A stretch of DNA of 64,000 bases from Pantoea nemavictus (GCF_037479095.1 NZ_JBBGZW010000001.1:4154001-4218000); one strand, 5' to 3'. Shown: positions 8,874 through 17,580, numbered from the stretch's first letter. Numbers and translations: made by a program. The notes: a model not told the origin generated them from the sequence alone.

Positions 8874-10241
8874 ATGAGCGACGCGCCGTTTTTGCTGTTT
8901 GGTTTTATGATGAACGTGCCGGGCCACCTCTGCGCTGGCCTGTGGCGACATCCGCAGGATCAGGCCCATCGATACACTGAGCTAGGTTACTGGACGAACA
9001 TTGCCCAGCAGCTGGATCGCGCCGGATTTGATGCACTGTTTATTGCTGATGCCCTCGGCCAACTTGATGTTTGGCAACACAAACCGGATGCGGCGCTGCG
9101 TCTGGCGACGCAAATGCCGGTGAACGATCCGCTGTTGCTGGTTTCAGCCATGGCGGCAGTGACGCAGCATCTGGGCTTTGGCATCACCGTCTCTACCACC
9201 TATGAACAGCCATACCTGCTGGCGCGTAAGTTCACCACGCTCGATCATCTGAGCAACGGGCGTATCGCCTGGAATGTGGTGACCTCCATGCTCGATTCAG
9301 CGGCGCGCAATCTGGGACTGACACAGCAGATTCCGCACGATGAACGCTACGATCGCGCGCAGGAGTTTCTCGATGTCACCGGCAAACTCTGGGAAGGATC
9401 ATGGGAGGAGGATGCGGTACGGCGCGATAAACAAAACAGTGTTTATAGCGATCCGGCCAAAGTGCATGCCATTCAACATACTGGCCGCTGGTACCAGGTG
9501 CCGGATGCGCACCTGAGTGAACCGAGCCCGCAGCGCACGCCGGTGCTGTTTCAGGCCGGAACCTCAAGTCGTGGAGCGCAGTTCGCCGCTCGTAATGCGG
9601 AGGTGATCTTTCTCGGTGGCATCACGCCACAGGCGATCGCGCAGGATATCCAACGCATCCGCCAGTTAGCCGCGGCTGAAGGGCGTGAAGCGGCATCGCT
9701 GCGCTTTGTTACGGCCATTACGGTCATCACCGCGGAGAGTGATGAGGCCGCGCACGCGAAGTATCGTGATTATCAGCACTACATCAGCGAAGAGGCGGCG
9801 TTAGCGCTGTTCTCCGCCTGGACCGGCATCGACTGGTCGTTAGAAGATTTGGACACCCCGTTGGCGTTTCGTGAAACCGATGCCTGCCGTTCCGCCTTAG
9901 CCAGTTTGACGCGCATTGACGATCAGAAACTCTGGACGCTGCGTGATGCAGCGCGCTACATCGGCATTGGCGGTTTACATCCGCTGCTGATTGGCGGCCC
10001 GGCAAGCATCGCCGATCAGCTGGAGCAGTTTGCCGTGGAGTCGGGTGTGGATGGATTTAATCTTGCCTGGGCGATCAGTCCCGGTAGCTTTGAGGATTTT
10101 ATCCAGCATGTGATGCCGGTGCTGCGCAGCCGGGGACGGGTGCGTGTTACGCCACCCCAGGCGGTAACGCTGCGCGAGCGCCTGTTTGGCCAGCCGCGAC
10201 TCACGGCTGACCATCCAGCGGCGCGCTTTCGCCGCCGTTAG
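8874..10241 (+). CDS. LLM-class flavin-dependent monooxygenase, NtaA/SnaA/DszA type
   Basis: 455 residues, the usual length for this branch of the bacterial luciferase-like fold. The opening (FLLFGFMMNVPGH, then HRYTELGYWTNIAQQLDRAG) and GRIAWNVVTSML near residue 137 are hallmarks of the nitrilotriacetate/dibenzothiophene-sulfone/pristinamycin monooxygenase group. These enzymes use FMNH2 supplied by a separate reductase and O2 to cleave C-N or C-S bonds in small, often heterocyclic, compounds. A good ribosome site (gagaagg) precedes the ATG. No flavin reductase gene is seen in the window. As the last gene of an importer operon it probably acts on the imported compound; the substrate is unknown. 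Confidence 0.88.
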   Translation: MSDAPFLLFGFMMNVPGHLCAGLWRHPQDQAHRYTELGYWTNIAQQLDRAGFDALFIADALGQLDVWQHKPDAALRLATQMPVNDPLLLVSAMAAVTQHLGFGITVSTTYEQPYLLARKFTTLDHLSNGRIAWNVVTSMLDSAARNLGLTQQIPHDERYDRAQEFLDVTGKLWEGSWEEDAVRRDKQNSVYSDPAKVHAIQHTGRWYQVPDAHLSEPSPQRTPVLFQAGTSSRGAQFAARNAEVIFLGGITPQAIAQDIQRIRQLAAAEGREAASLRFVTAITVITAESDEAAHAKYRDYQHYISEEAALALFSAWTGIDWSLEDLDTPLAFRETDACRSALASLTRIDDQKLWTLRDAARYIGIGGLHPLLIGGPASIADQLEQFAVESGVDGFNLAWAISPGSFEDFIQHVMPVLRSRGRVRVTPPQAVTLRERLFGQPRLTADHPAARFRRR

Positions 10242-10367
10242 CTCCAGGCATGACGCGGCGGTGGGGTGCCATTCAGGTAATAATTGCCGACGTGGTAATA
10301 CTTCCGGAGCTGGTGCTTCAGCCTGCTGGGAATTGACTTTCAGAAGCGGGGTTTGACTGAGCGACAT
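10242..10367 (-). pseudogene. Possible remnant or small coding start, antisense to the monooxygenase 3' end
   Basis: An ATG at 10367 (minus) is preceded by gggag at good spacing and opens a proline- and glutamine-rich reading frame (MSLSQTPLLKVN...). The frame continues antisense into the monooxygenase gene until a stop at 9975. The part outside that gene is only about 42 codons. I do not recognise it. A decent ribosome site suggests a former gene whose remainder was replaced when the importer/monooxygenase cassette arrived, but chance is not excluded. Confidence 0.2.
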
Positions 10368-10476
10368 GAGAACTCCCATTAATGGCGATGTAGGGAAAAT
10401 ATCTTCTCATGCGCTCAGCAACCGCCAAATCTCAATTGCCGCTATGCAAAGTGAAAAATGGCGTTTACACAACGCG

Positions 10477-11505
10477 TTACTGTGCGACTTTCACCACGGT
10501 TTTACCGAAGTTTTTGCCTTGCAACATATCGAAAAACGCCTGCGGCGCGTTTTCTAATCCGTCGATCATATGTTCGCGATAGTGGATTTTTTGCTGCTCC
10601 ACCAGCGGTGTCATCGCCTTAAGGAATTCCGGATAACGATCGCCGTAATCCTGGAAGATGATAAAGCCCTGCATGCGAATCCGGCGCTTAAGAATGCCGC
10701 CCATAATTTGTGGCGTGCGATCCGGGCCTGGCGGCAATTCGCGACTGCTGTAGCCAGAAACCAGGCCGCACACCGGCACGCGCGCGGCGGTATTCAGCAG
10801 CGGGAATACCGCATCAAACACTTTGCCGCCGACATTCTCGAAGTAGATATCGATACCGTCCGGGCAGGCCGCCGCCAGCTGTTGTGCAAAATCGTCACGA
10901 TGATGATCGATGCAGGCGGAAAAACCGAGCTTCTCAATGGCGTAGCGACACTTCTCTTCACCACCCGCGACGCCCACGACATGACAGCCCTTGAGTTTAC
11001 CCAACTGACCAACGGTTGCTCCCACCGGGCCGGTGGCCGCCGCGACTACCAGGGTTTCGCCTTCTTTCGGCTGGCCGATATCCATCAATCCCATATAGGC
11101 GGTGAAGCCCGGCATGCCGAGAATACCCAGCGCCCAGGAAGGATGGGGCAGATCGCCCAGTTTCGCGACGCCAGTGCCGTCTGACACCGCATAGCTTTGC
11201 CAGCCGCTTTGCGCGAGAACCCGATCGCCTTGCTTAAAATCGGCATGTTTGGATGCAGCAACTTCGCTTACCGTGCCGCCTACCATGGGCTGATCGAGCT
11301 CAGCCGGTGCGGCGTAGGATTTGCTGTCATCCATGCGCCCGCGCATGTACGGATCAAGCGATAAGTACAGCGTGCGCAGCAGGATCTCGCCATCCTTCAG
11401 TTCAGGAATCGGCTGCTCAACCAGGCGAAAATTCTCTTTTACCGGTTCGCCTTCAGGGCGTGAGGCTAAAAGCCAGGCCTGGTTACGTTGATTGGATTGC
11501 GACAT
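10477..11505 (-). CDS. curA: NADPH-dependent curcumin reductase/2-alkenal reductase CurA
   Basis: 342-residue cytosolic MDR-superfamily oxidoreductase without catalytic zinc, closely resembling E. coli CurA (YncB). Recognisable features are LRTLYLSLDPYMRGRM near the N-terminus, GMPGFTAYMGL, the nucleotide-binding ATGPVGATVGQ (about 150-160), the GVAGGEEKC cofactor loop, YFENVGGKVFDAV and a C-terminal GLENAPQAFFDML. The frame is open upstream to 11580, but the start at 11505 is supported by gaggt just ahead and by family length. CurA reduces the double bonds of curcumin and other alpha,beta-unsaturated ketones with NADPH. It is transcribed alone, and a perfect 21-bp hairpin lies about 56 bases upstream of its start. 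Confidence 0.92.
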   Translation of the reverse strand: MSQSNQRNQAWLLASRPEGEPVKENFRLVEQPIPELKDGEILLRTLYLSLDPYMRGRMDDSKSYAAPAELDQPMVGGTVSEVAASKHADFKQGDRVLAQSGWQSYAVSDGTGVAKLGDLPHPSWALGILGMPGFTAYMGLMDIGQPKEGETLVVAAATGPVGATVGQLGKLKGCHVVGVAGGEEKCRYAIEKLGFSACIDHHRDDFAQQLAAACPDGIDIYFENVGGKVFDAVFPLLNTAARVPVCGLVSGYSSRELPPGPDRTPQIMGGILKRRIRMQGFIIFQDYGDRYPEFLKAMTPLVEQQKIHYREHMIDGLENAPQAFFDMLQGKNFGKTVVKVAQ

Positions 11506-11560
11506 TTTTACCTCTATTAGCGTTTTCACGTGAGGCAAGTGTAGTTGAGGAATAGGGAGG

Positions 11561-11615
11561 TTTGTGCGCTGGCTCAACATCTGTTTTTAAAGCCGATGTT
11601 GAGCCAGCGCACAAA
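11561..11615. repeat. Perfect 21-bp inverted repeat with 13-base loop
   Basis: The arms at 11561-11581 (beginning TTTGTGCGCTGG) and 11595-11615 (ending CCAGCGCACAAA) are exact complements. No T-run follows on either strand, so it is not a typical intrinsic terminator. It sits between divergent curA and the MFS gene, 56 bases from the curA start. It could be a palindromic mobile remnant or a structured 5' leader of the curA mRNA. Confidence 0.8.
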
Positions 11616-11729
11616 GCGCGACAAAACTTTACGTTGGAAATTAACATAACCATATGAATTTTAACAATCGTAGGGCATTTGCCTAAGCGGTCTCGGGCAA
11701 TATCCCATACCCGTGCGTTAACTCTGCTG

Positions 11730-11743
11730 CGTATACCTATACG
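11730..11743. promoter_or_regulatory. Short palindrome, possible operator of the sugar-acid operon
   Basis: CGTATACCTATACG is a perfect 6-2-6 palindrome, 25 bases upstream of the MFS transporter start codon. Its size and position fit an operator for a dimeric repressor. No regulator gene lies in this operon, so the cognate protein is unknown. Confidence 0.35.
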
Positions 11744-11768
11744 GTGTTTTAATCCCTACAGGTGACGC

Positions 11769-13121
11769 ATGACACAACAACAATATCCATTATCCCCCGA
11801 TCATCAGGCGCTTATCGCCTCCGCCATCGGCAAGTTTTTCCGCCGCATCATTCCGATGCTGGCGCTGATGCTGATCGTTAACCAGATCGACCGCGCCAAT
11901 ATCGGTTTTGTGAAAGCTGAACTGCAAACCGATGCGGGCATCAGTGCTGCGGCTTTCGGTTTAGGTGCCGGGCTGTTCTTCATCGGCTATGCGCTGTTTG
12001 AAGTGCCGAGCAATATGATGCTGAAGAAGCTCGGCGCACGCGTGTGGCTCACGCGCATCATGATTACATGGGGCATGGTGGTGGTGCTGACCGGTTTCGT
12101 TAGTACGCCGCTGCATTTCTATCTGCTGCGTTTTCTGCTGGGCGTGGCGGAAGCTGGCTTCTTTCCCGGCGTGCTGTTCTATTTTCGTCAATGGGTGCCT
12201 AACGCCTGGCGAGGCCGCGCCACGGCGATGGTGCTGAGCGCCACGGCCAGCGCCTTTCTGTTTTCCGGTCCGCTTACCGGCGCGATCCTGATGATGCATG
12301 ATGTCGGCGGGATCGCCGGTTGGAAATGGGTGATGTTTATGGAAGGCGGCGGATCGATAGTGATCGGCTTGCTGGCTGCCTTTGTGCTGGTATCAAAACC
12401 GCAAGGGGCAAAATGGCTCAGCGAAGCGGAAAAACAGGCGCTGGCGCAGCAGTTGGCGCTTGAGGATGATGCCCGCGAAGAGCATGCCGTTAGCCACGGT
12501 CGCTGGGGATTGATCGCCGACCGCAGTTTGCTCACCTACTGCCTGATCTTCTTCACTATGACCATGACCGGTTACACCCTGGTGTTCTGGTTGCCGCAAA
12601 TCATTCAACGCATTCAGGGCTTCAACAGTTTCGAAACCGGGCTGCTGACCGCCATTCCCTGGCTGTTCGCCATCGTTGCGCTGTTTCTGCTGGGTAAAGC
12701 CACCGATCGCTATCGCGATAAGCTGGATAGAGGACTCGGCATCGCCATGCTGATTGCCGCATGCGGCACCTTTATGGCTACGCTTGGCACGCCGTGGTTT
12801 GGCTTTGTGGCGATGATTGTGGCTTGCATTGGTTCCAAGGTGAGCGCGGCCTTCTTCTGGCCGATGCCGCAAAGTGAATTGCCCGCGTCGATTGCCGCAC
12901 CCGGCATTGCGCTCATCAATTCGATTGGCAACCTCGGCGGCTTCTTTGCGCCCACGGTATTCGGCTACCTGGAAATGCACACCGGCAGCACCACCGGCGG
13001 CCTCTACGCCCTGACCAGTGTGTCAGTGATTACCGGCCTGTGGCTGCTGCTGCGTCGCAAACCCGTTCCCCCCGCATTCGGTCACACGGAGAGAAACCAT
13101 GTCAGACAGTCCAGTCATTAA
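11769..13121 (+). CDS. MFS transporter, anion:cation symporter (ACS) family
   Basis: 450-residue inner-membrane carrier with twelve predicted helices. The N-terminus carries the ACS-type segment MLALMLIVNQIDRANIGF, followed by GYALFEVPSNMMLKKLGAR after helix 2 and FLLGVAEAGFFPGVLFYFRQW, all typical of the tartrate/glucarate/phthalate carrier branch. A central loop of about 40 hydrophilic residues separates the two halves. A gaggtg-like site is weak, but ATG 11769 gives the expected N-terminus. It overlaps the downstream enolase-family gene by 23 bases and is therefore probably the uptake system for that enzyme's acid sugar substrate. Confidence 0.88.
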   Translation: MTQQQYPLSPDHQALIASAIGKFFRRIIPMLALMLIVNQIDRANIGFVKAELQTDAGISAAAFGLGAGLFFIGYALFEVPSNMMLKKLGARVWLTRIMITWGMVVVLTGFVSTPLHFYLLRFLLGVAEAGFFPGVLFYFRQWVPNAWRGRATAMVLSATASAFLFSGPLTGAILMMHDVGGIAGWKWVMFMEGGGSIVIGLLAAFVLVSKPQGAKWLSEAEKQALAQQLALEDDAREEHAVSHGRWGLIADRSLLTYCLIFFTMTMTGYTLVFWLPQIIQRIQGFNSFETGLLTAIPWLFAIVALFLLGKATDRYRDKLDRGLGIAMLIAACGTFMATLGTPWFGFVAMIVACIGSKVSAAFFWPMPQSELPASIAAPGIALINSIGNLGGFFAPTVFGYLEMHTGSTTGGLYALTSVSVITGLWLLLRRKPVPPAFGHTERNHVRQSSH

Positions 13122-14442
13122 ATCGATGCGCATCGTGCCGGTTGCCGGTTACGACAGCATGCTACTGAACATCGGCGGCGCCCATAATTGCTACTTCACG
13201 CGCATTATCGTGATATTGACCGATTCTGCCGGGCATACCGGCGTGGGCGAAACGCCGTGTCATGCGTCGACCTTGCAACTGCTGGAGCAGTTCCGTCCGC
13301 TGATTGAGGGCAGTTCGCTGCTGCGCCTCAACGCCACGCTGAGCCAGCTATTCAGCAGTGAAGCGCGTCTGCAACAAACCTCGCATACCAACGACATCCA
13401 TATCCCGCAGATGAATCCGGAGAAGTTCTATAATGCTGCCGCAGCGATAGAAGCGGCGCTGCTGGATCTGCAAGGCAAACTGTTTAATCTGCCGGTGGCG
13501 GATCTGCTCGCCAGCGGCAAACAGCGCGATCGTATTCCGGTGCTGGGGTATTTGTTCTACATCGCCGATCGCAAGCGCACCACGATGAATTATCGCTCGG
13601 GAGATGATGAGCAAGAGGGCTGGTTCCGCCTGCGTCATCAAGCGGCGATGGATAGCGCAGCGCTGGTGCGTTTAGCCGAAGCCGCGGTTGAGCAATACGG
13701 CTTCCGCGACTTCAAACTAAAAGGCGGCGTGCAGGCCGGTGAAGTGGAAGTTGAAACGGTAGAAGCGCTGCTGGCACGCTTTCCCGATGCGCGCGTGACG
13801 GTGGATCCCAATGCCAGCTGGTCATTAGAGGAAGCGATCCGCTTTGGCAAACAGCTGGCGGGTAAAGTGCCGTATCTGGAAGATCCTTGCGGCGCGGAAC
13901 AGGGCTATTCCGGGCGGGAAACGCTGGCTGAGTTTCGCCGCGCCACAGGCGTGCCGGTCGCCACCAACATGATCGCCAACGACTGGCGCCAGCTGCATCA
14001 CGCGTTACAGCTTAATGCTATTGATATTCCGCTGGCCGATCCGCACTTCTGGACGATGCGTAACGCCAACGTAGTGGCACAGCTGTGCAACGAATGGGGG
14101 CTGACCACCGGCTGTCACTCCAATAATCACTTTGATATTTCGCTGGCGATGGTGGCGCATCTGGGTGCCGCCGCGCCGGGCGATCGTCAGACGGCTTTCG
14201 ATACGCACTGGATATGGCAGGATGGCCAGCAGCTGACGCGTCAACCGCCGCAAATCCGCGAGGGTTATCTGGAATTACCGCCTGGGCCAGGCTTGGGCAT
14301 TGAGCTGGATATGGAGCGCCTCGAACAGGCGCATGCGCTTTATCAGGCGCTGCCGGACAAAAATCGTAACGATGCGCTGGGTATGCAGTTTTTGATTGAT
14401 AACTGGCGCTACGACGCCAAACGTCCGTCATTGGTACGCTAA
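13099..14442 (+). CDS. Glucarate dehydratase-family enolase superfamily protein (GudX/GudD-like)
   Basis: 447 residues, matching the length of E. coli GudD/GudX. The expected catalytic set is present: Lys206 and Lys208 in FKLKGG, Asp236 and Asn238 in VDPNAS, Glu267 in EDPCGAEQG, Asn290 in VATNMIA, and His340 in GCHSNNHFD. Most positions are shifted by one from E. coli GudD. The N-terminal MLLNIGGAHN and the WGLTTGCHSNN stretch look closer to GudX than GudD. GudD dehydrates D-glucarate to 5-keto-4-deoxyglucarate using Mg2+; GudX is a poorly active paralogue in E. coli, so the true substrate may differ. The N-terminal capping region (50-110) diverges, which also argues for a different aldarate. 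The start has ggagag directly upstream. Confidence 0.85.
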   Translation: MSDSPVIKSMRIVPVAGYDSMLLNIGGAHNCYFTRIIVILTDSAGHTGVGETPCHASTLQLLEQFRPLIEGSSLLRLNATLSQLFSSEARLQQTSHTNDIHIPQMNPEKFYNAAAAIEAALLDLQGKLFNLPVADLLASGKQRDRIPVLGYLFYIADRKRTTMNYRSGDDEQEGWFRLRHQAAMDSAALVRLAEAAVEQYGFRDFKLKGGVQAGEVEVETVEALLARFPDARVTVDPNASWSLEEAIRFGKQLAGKVPYLEDPCGAEQGYSGRETLAEFRRATGVPVATNMIANDWRQLHHALQLNAIDIPLADPHFWTMRNANVVAQLCNEWGLTTGCHSNNHFDISLAMVAHLGAAAPGDRQTAFDTHWIWQDGQQLTRQPPQIREGYLELPPGPGLGIELDMERLEQAHALYQALPDKNRNDALGMQFLIDNWRYDAKRPSLVR

Positions 14443-14451
14443 AGGAGCAGG

Positions 14452-15570
14452 ATGAAGACCTTATTACCTACGGTGACGCTAATAGCGTCAATGATGGCGA
14501 GTGCGCCTTTACTGGCACAAACCTTTGTTTATGTTTCGGAAGCGGATGACGGCACCATCGCCCGCTACGCGCTCAATGAGCAAACCGGTGCGCTGCAATT
14601 ACTGGGTCGTACCCATGCCGGCGGCAAAGTGATGCCGATGGCGTTGAGTGCCGATCATCGACACCTTTATGCGGCGATCCGCAGCAAGCCTTTGCAACTG
14701 GTGAGCTGGAACATCGACAGTAAAACCGGCGATCTGAGCCAAACCAGCGCCGTCACCGCCGCAGCCAGTTATCCTTATATCAGCACGGATAAACAGGGCC
14801 GCTTTTTGCTCGGCGCCTCTTACGACGGTGACGTGGTGCATGTTTATAAGCTTAACAGCGATGGCAAGATGATTGCGCCGCCGGTTGGCAGCTTCAAAAC
14901 CGGCCATGCGGCACATTCAGTGATTGTGGATGCGAGCGGCAATTCTGCTTATGTCGGCAATCTCGGCACCGATCGCGTGCTGCAGCTAACGCTAAGCGCG
15001 CAGGGTGAATTAACTGCGTTGGGTAACGGTTACGTCAAAACGGCTGCGGAAAATGGCCCGCGCCATTCAGTGCTTTCACCTGACAATCGCTATCTCTACA
15101 ACATCGGCGAGATGGGCGGCATTATCACGCAATTCCGCCGCGAAGCCAGCGGAGAGCTGGTAAAAGTGGCGGAGACGCCGAATGCCGTCGCCGCGCAATA
15201 TAAACTCGAACATGGCCGTGAGCGTCCGCCAGGTTATAGCGACACCACGCCACGCATCTGGTCGGCCGATATTGGCCTGACGCCGGACGGACGTTTTCTC
15301 TATGTTAGCGAGCGAACCAGCAGCACCATTACCGGCTATCGGGTCAATAGCGCCGATGGCAAACTGACGCTGATTGCTAGCTGGCAAGTGGAGAAGCAGC
15401 CGCGCAGCATGGCCATCACCGCTGATGGACGCTGGTTAATTGCCAGCGGCGAGAAGAGTAAGGTCATCGGTAGCTATGAAATTGATGCAGAAAGTGGGGC
15501 GCTGAAGCGAGTGAGCGAAGCGCCTGCCGGACGCGATGCGAATTGGGTGACGATAGTCAGTTACAAATAG
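14452..15570 (+). CDS. Exported beta-propeller lactonase family protein
   Basis: 372 residues with an N-terminal signal peptide (MKTLLPTVTLIASMMASAPL) likely cleaved after LLA or LAQ. The mature part is a seven-bladed propeller of the 6-phosphogluconolactonase (YbhE/Pgl) type: repeated strands such as FVYVSEADDGTIARY, HLYAAIRSKPLQLVSW, FLLGASYDGDVVHVY, RYLYNIGEMGG and FLYVSERTSSTITGY recur about every 45-50 residues. E. coli Pgl is cytoplasmic, so a periplasmic location points away from the pentose phosphate pathway. Nine bases separate it from the dehydratase gene, with aaggagc as ribosome site. I infer that it opens an aldarolactone or aldonolactone in the periplasm before uptake by the MFS carrier. 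Confidence 0.85.
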   Translation: MKTLLPTVTLIASMMASAPLLAQTFVYVSEADDGTIARYALNEQTGALQLLGRTHAGGKVMPMALSADHRHLYAAIRSKPLQLVSWNIDSKTGDLSQTSAVTAAASYPYISTDKQGRFLLGASYDGDVVHVYKLNSDGKMIAPPVGSFKTGHAAHSVIVDASGNSAYVGNLGTDRVLQLTLSAQGELTALGNGYVKTAAENGPRHSVLSPDNRYLYNIGEMGGIITQFRREASGELVKVAETPNAVAAQYKLEHGRERPPGYSDTTPRIWSADIGLTPDGRFLYVSERTSSTITGYRVNSADGKLTLIASWQVEKQPRSMAITADGRWLIASGEKSKVIGSYEIDAESGALKRVSEAPAGRDANWVTIVSYK

Positions 15571-15576
15571 CCGTTC

Positions 15577-15616
15577 ATGCCAACCTGGTCGGCATTGATG
15601 GCGACCAGGTTGGCAT
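15577..15616. terminator. Perfect 15-bp hairpin between convergent genes
   Basis: ATGCCAACCTGGTCG (15577-15591) and its exact complement (15602-15616) flank a 10-base loop that contains GCATTGATGG. It lies seven bases after the lactonase stop and ten bases from the end of the convergent cupin gene, so it can serve both strands. There is no T-run. The loop and inner stem resemble the GTCGCCAT-type repeats at 50260, 50608 and 52312. Confidence 0.6.
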
Positions 15617-15626
15617 CATTAACCCA

Positions 15627-16031
15627 TCAAAGCTGCTGATAATGCTCGTCAGAAACAGGTTCCAGCCACTCGTTTGAGGCGCCTTCGGCCGGCACCGCGA
15701 TGGCAATGTGGGCGAACCAGCTGTCCGCTGCGGCGCCATGCCAGTGCTTCAATCCCGCAGGAATGTTAACCACGTCGCCAGCCACTAACTGACGCGCCGG
15801 TTGGTTCCAGGCCTGATACCAACCGCGTCCGCCGGTCACCAGCAAGATCTGGCCACCCCCATGATGGATATGCCAGTTGTTACGGCAACCCGGTTCAAAC
15901 ACCACATTACCGATCGTGACGCCTTCGGTTGTCAGCATGTTTAGATAGCTGGTACCGGTAAAATATTGTGCCAATGCGTCGTTTTTTGGCCCTTTCGGGA
16001 AAATACCATTGCCGTCAAATTGCTCGTTCAT
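15627..16031 (-). CDS. Cupin domain-containing protein
   Basis: 134-residue single-domain cupin. Metal-binding motif 1 is visible as NNWHIHHGGGQILLVTGGRG (about 63-82), with His and Gln/Glu positions, and motif 2 as VNIPAGLKHWHGAAAD (about 102-117). The opening, with LAQYFTGTSYLNMLTTEG, is typical of the YhhW-like/carboxymuconolactone decarboxylase-associated cupins. The ATG at 16031 is preferred to one at 16043 because ggag lies seven bases ahead of it. It is downstream of the NCS1 permease on the same strand with a gap of about 120 bases. The role is unknown; members act as isomerases, dioxygenases or binding proteins. Confidence 0.85.
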   Translation of the reverse strand: MNEQFDGNGIFPKGPKNDALAQYFTGTSYLNMLTTEGVTIGNVVFEPGCRNNWHIHHGGGQILLVTGGRGWYQAWNQPARQLVAGDVVNIPAGLKHWHGAAADSWFAHIAIAVPAEGASNEWLEPVSDEHYQQL

Positions 16032-16149
16032 CTTTTTCTCCATAAATGCAGCGTGGATAAAGTGTAGCGGCGGGGCGATGGAATGATAATGCGCTCACAG
16101 CAGAATACACTTGTGAGCGCCATTCATTAATGCAATTGCGGTGACAACG

Positions 16150-17580
16150 TCACTGATTGGGGTAAACAGATTGCATCAGTCGGCCGCGACGATCGAACTT
16201 GCTGGCGATGAGCCACAGCAGTGCAGTAACAAACCAGCCAATAATCCATGACACATCATTCCCCGCGAAGATCCAGGTTAATGATCCGTGATGCAGCGGG
16301 TTATCAATAAACGGCAGCTGTACCAGCACGCCGCAGAAGTAGACAATAATGCCCGCCCAGTTCCAGCGGCCGTAGCGACCGTGCGGCTGAGAAAGCGCCG
16401 GGACATCGACCTTTCCTTTGGTGATCAAATAGAAATCCGTCAGGCTAATCGCGCTCCACGGTACGAAAAAGGCCAGCAAAAACAGCAGGAAATGGGTAAA
16501 AGATTTAAGAAATGCCGGTTCGCTAATCAACGCAATGACGCAAGAGATCGTCACCATCAGTACCACAAACAGGATACGACCCGCGCGGCTGAGCGAGGTT
16601 TTCTGCCGAAATCCTGAGACGATGGTGGTGAGCGACATAAAGCTGCCGTAGGCGTTCAGGGTAGTAAAGGTGATCTTGCCAAAACAGATCGCGAAATAGA
16701 TCACCATCGCCATGGTCGCGCTGCTGCCTAAACTGACGATATAGCCGACTTCATTCCCTGAAAAAGCCTTACCCGCTATGGCTGCGACGATCACACCCAA
16801 GGTCATTGAAGCCTGAGTGCCTAAAACCGTGCCGAAGAACACGCTGCTGAACAGTTGCTTCGCTGAGACATTTTCGGGTAAATAGCGCGAATAGTCAGAG
16901 ACGTACGGGCAAAATGCAATCTGCCATGAGGAGGAGAGCGATACGGCCAGTAAGAAATTGGCGACACTGAAATGCTGGTTTTGCCATACCGCTGATAAGT
17001 CATGACTGGAGAGTAGCGTGATGAACAGATAAATAAAGGCGAGGACGCCAATCACGCTGGCCAGTTTACCGAGCTTATGAATGACGCGATACCCCAGCAC
17101 CGCAATCACCACAATGATGGCACTGAACAGCATCATGCCAGCCGCATTGCTGGTATTGATCAGTTTAGCCAGCGCCTGGCCGGCCAGCACCGTGCCGCTG
17201 GCAGAAAATCCGACGTACATAATACAAACCAGCACTAACGGAATCACCGCACCATAAACGCCAAACTGCATGCGGCTGGTGATCATTTGCGGTAATCCCA
17301 GGCGCGGCCCCTGGATGGCGTGCAGTGACATGATCGCTGCACCAACAATCTGCCCAACCAGTAAACCAATAATCGACCACACCACATCGCCGCCCAACAC
17401 CACGGCCAGCGCGCCCGTCACAATGGCGGTGATTTGCAAGTTACCGCCAAACCACAGGGTGAACTGGCTGAACGGATGGCCGTGACGTTCGCCTGGTGGA
17501 ATGTAATCAATGGACCGCGTTTCTGACAGGCGCTGTTTATCCGCGCCCGCGTAATCTGCTGCAGGTGATTCGGCTGACAT
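16150..17580 (-). CDS. NCS1-family purine/cytosine-type permease
   Basis: 476-residue membrane protein with about twelve helices. The N-terminal tail SIDYIPPGERHGHP and first helix region FTLWFGGNLQITAIVTGAL match the nucleobase:cation symporter-1 family (CodB, cytosine-purine permeases), as does GPRLGLPQMITSRMQFG in the loop after helix 2. Known members move cytosine, purines, allantoin, hydantoins or thiamine with H+ or Na+. It has gagga ahead of the ATG and a perfect 22-bp palindrome 65 bases upstream, so it is likely controlled by a dedicated dimeric regulator. No catabolic enzyme sits beside it, so the substrate is open. It could feed the purine genes at 51-60 kb, but nothing here proves that. 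Confidence 0.88.
   Translation of the reverse strand: MSAESPAADYAGADKQRLSETRSIDYIPPGERHGHPFSQFTLWFGGNLQITAIVTGALAVVLGGDVVWSIIGLLVGQIVGAAIMSLHAIQGPRLGLPQMITSRMQFGVYGAVIPLVLVCIMYVGFSASGTVLAGQALAKLINTSNAAGMMLFSAIIVVIAVLGYRVIHKLGKLASVIGVLAFIYLFITLLSSHDLSAVWQNQHFSVANFLLAVSLSSSWQIAFCPYVSDYSRYLPENVSAKQLFSSVFFGTVLGTQASMTLGVIVAAIAGKAFSGNEVGYIVSLGSSATMAMVIYFAICFGKITFTTLNAYGSFMSLTTIVSGFRQKTSLSRAGRILFVVLMVTISCVIALISEPAFLKSFTHFLLFLLAFFVPWSAISLTDFYLITKGKVDVPALSQPHGRYGRWNWAGIIVYFCGVLVQLPFIDNPLHHGSLTWIFAGNDVSWIIGWFVTALLWLIASKFDRRGRLMQSVYPNQ

Noticed and set aside
10570..11184. Plus-strand frame of 204 codons opposite curA
   Set aside because: Shadow of curA codons; curA matches its E. coli homologue along the entire length.
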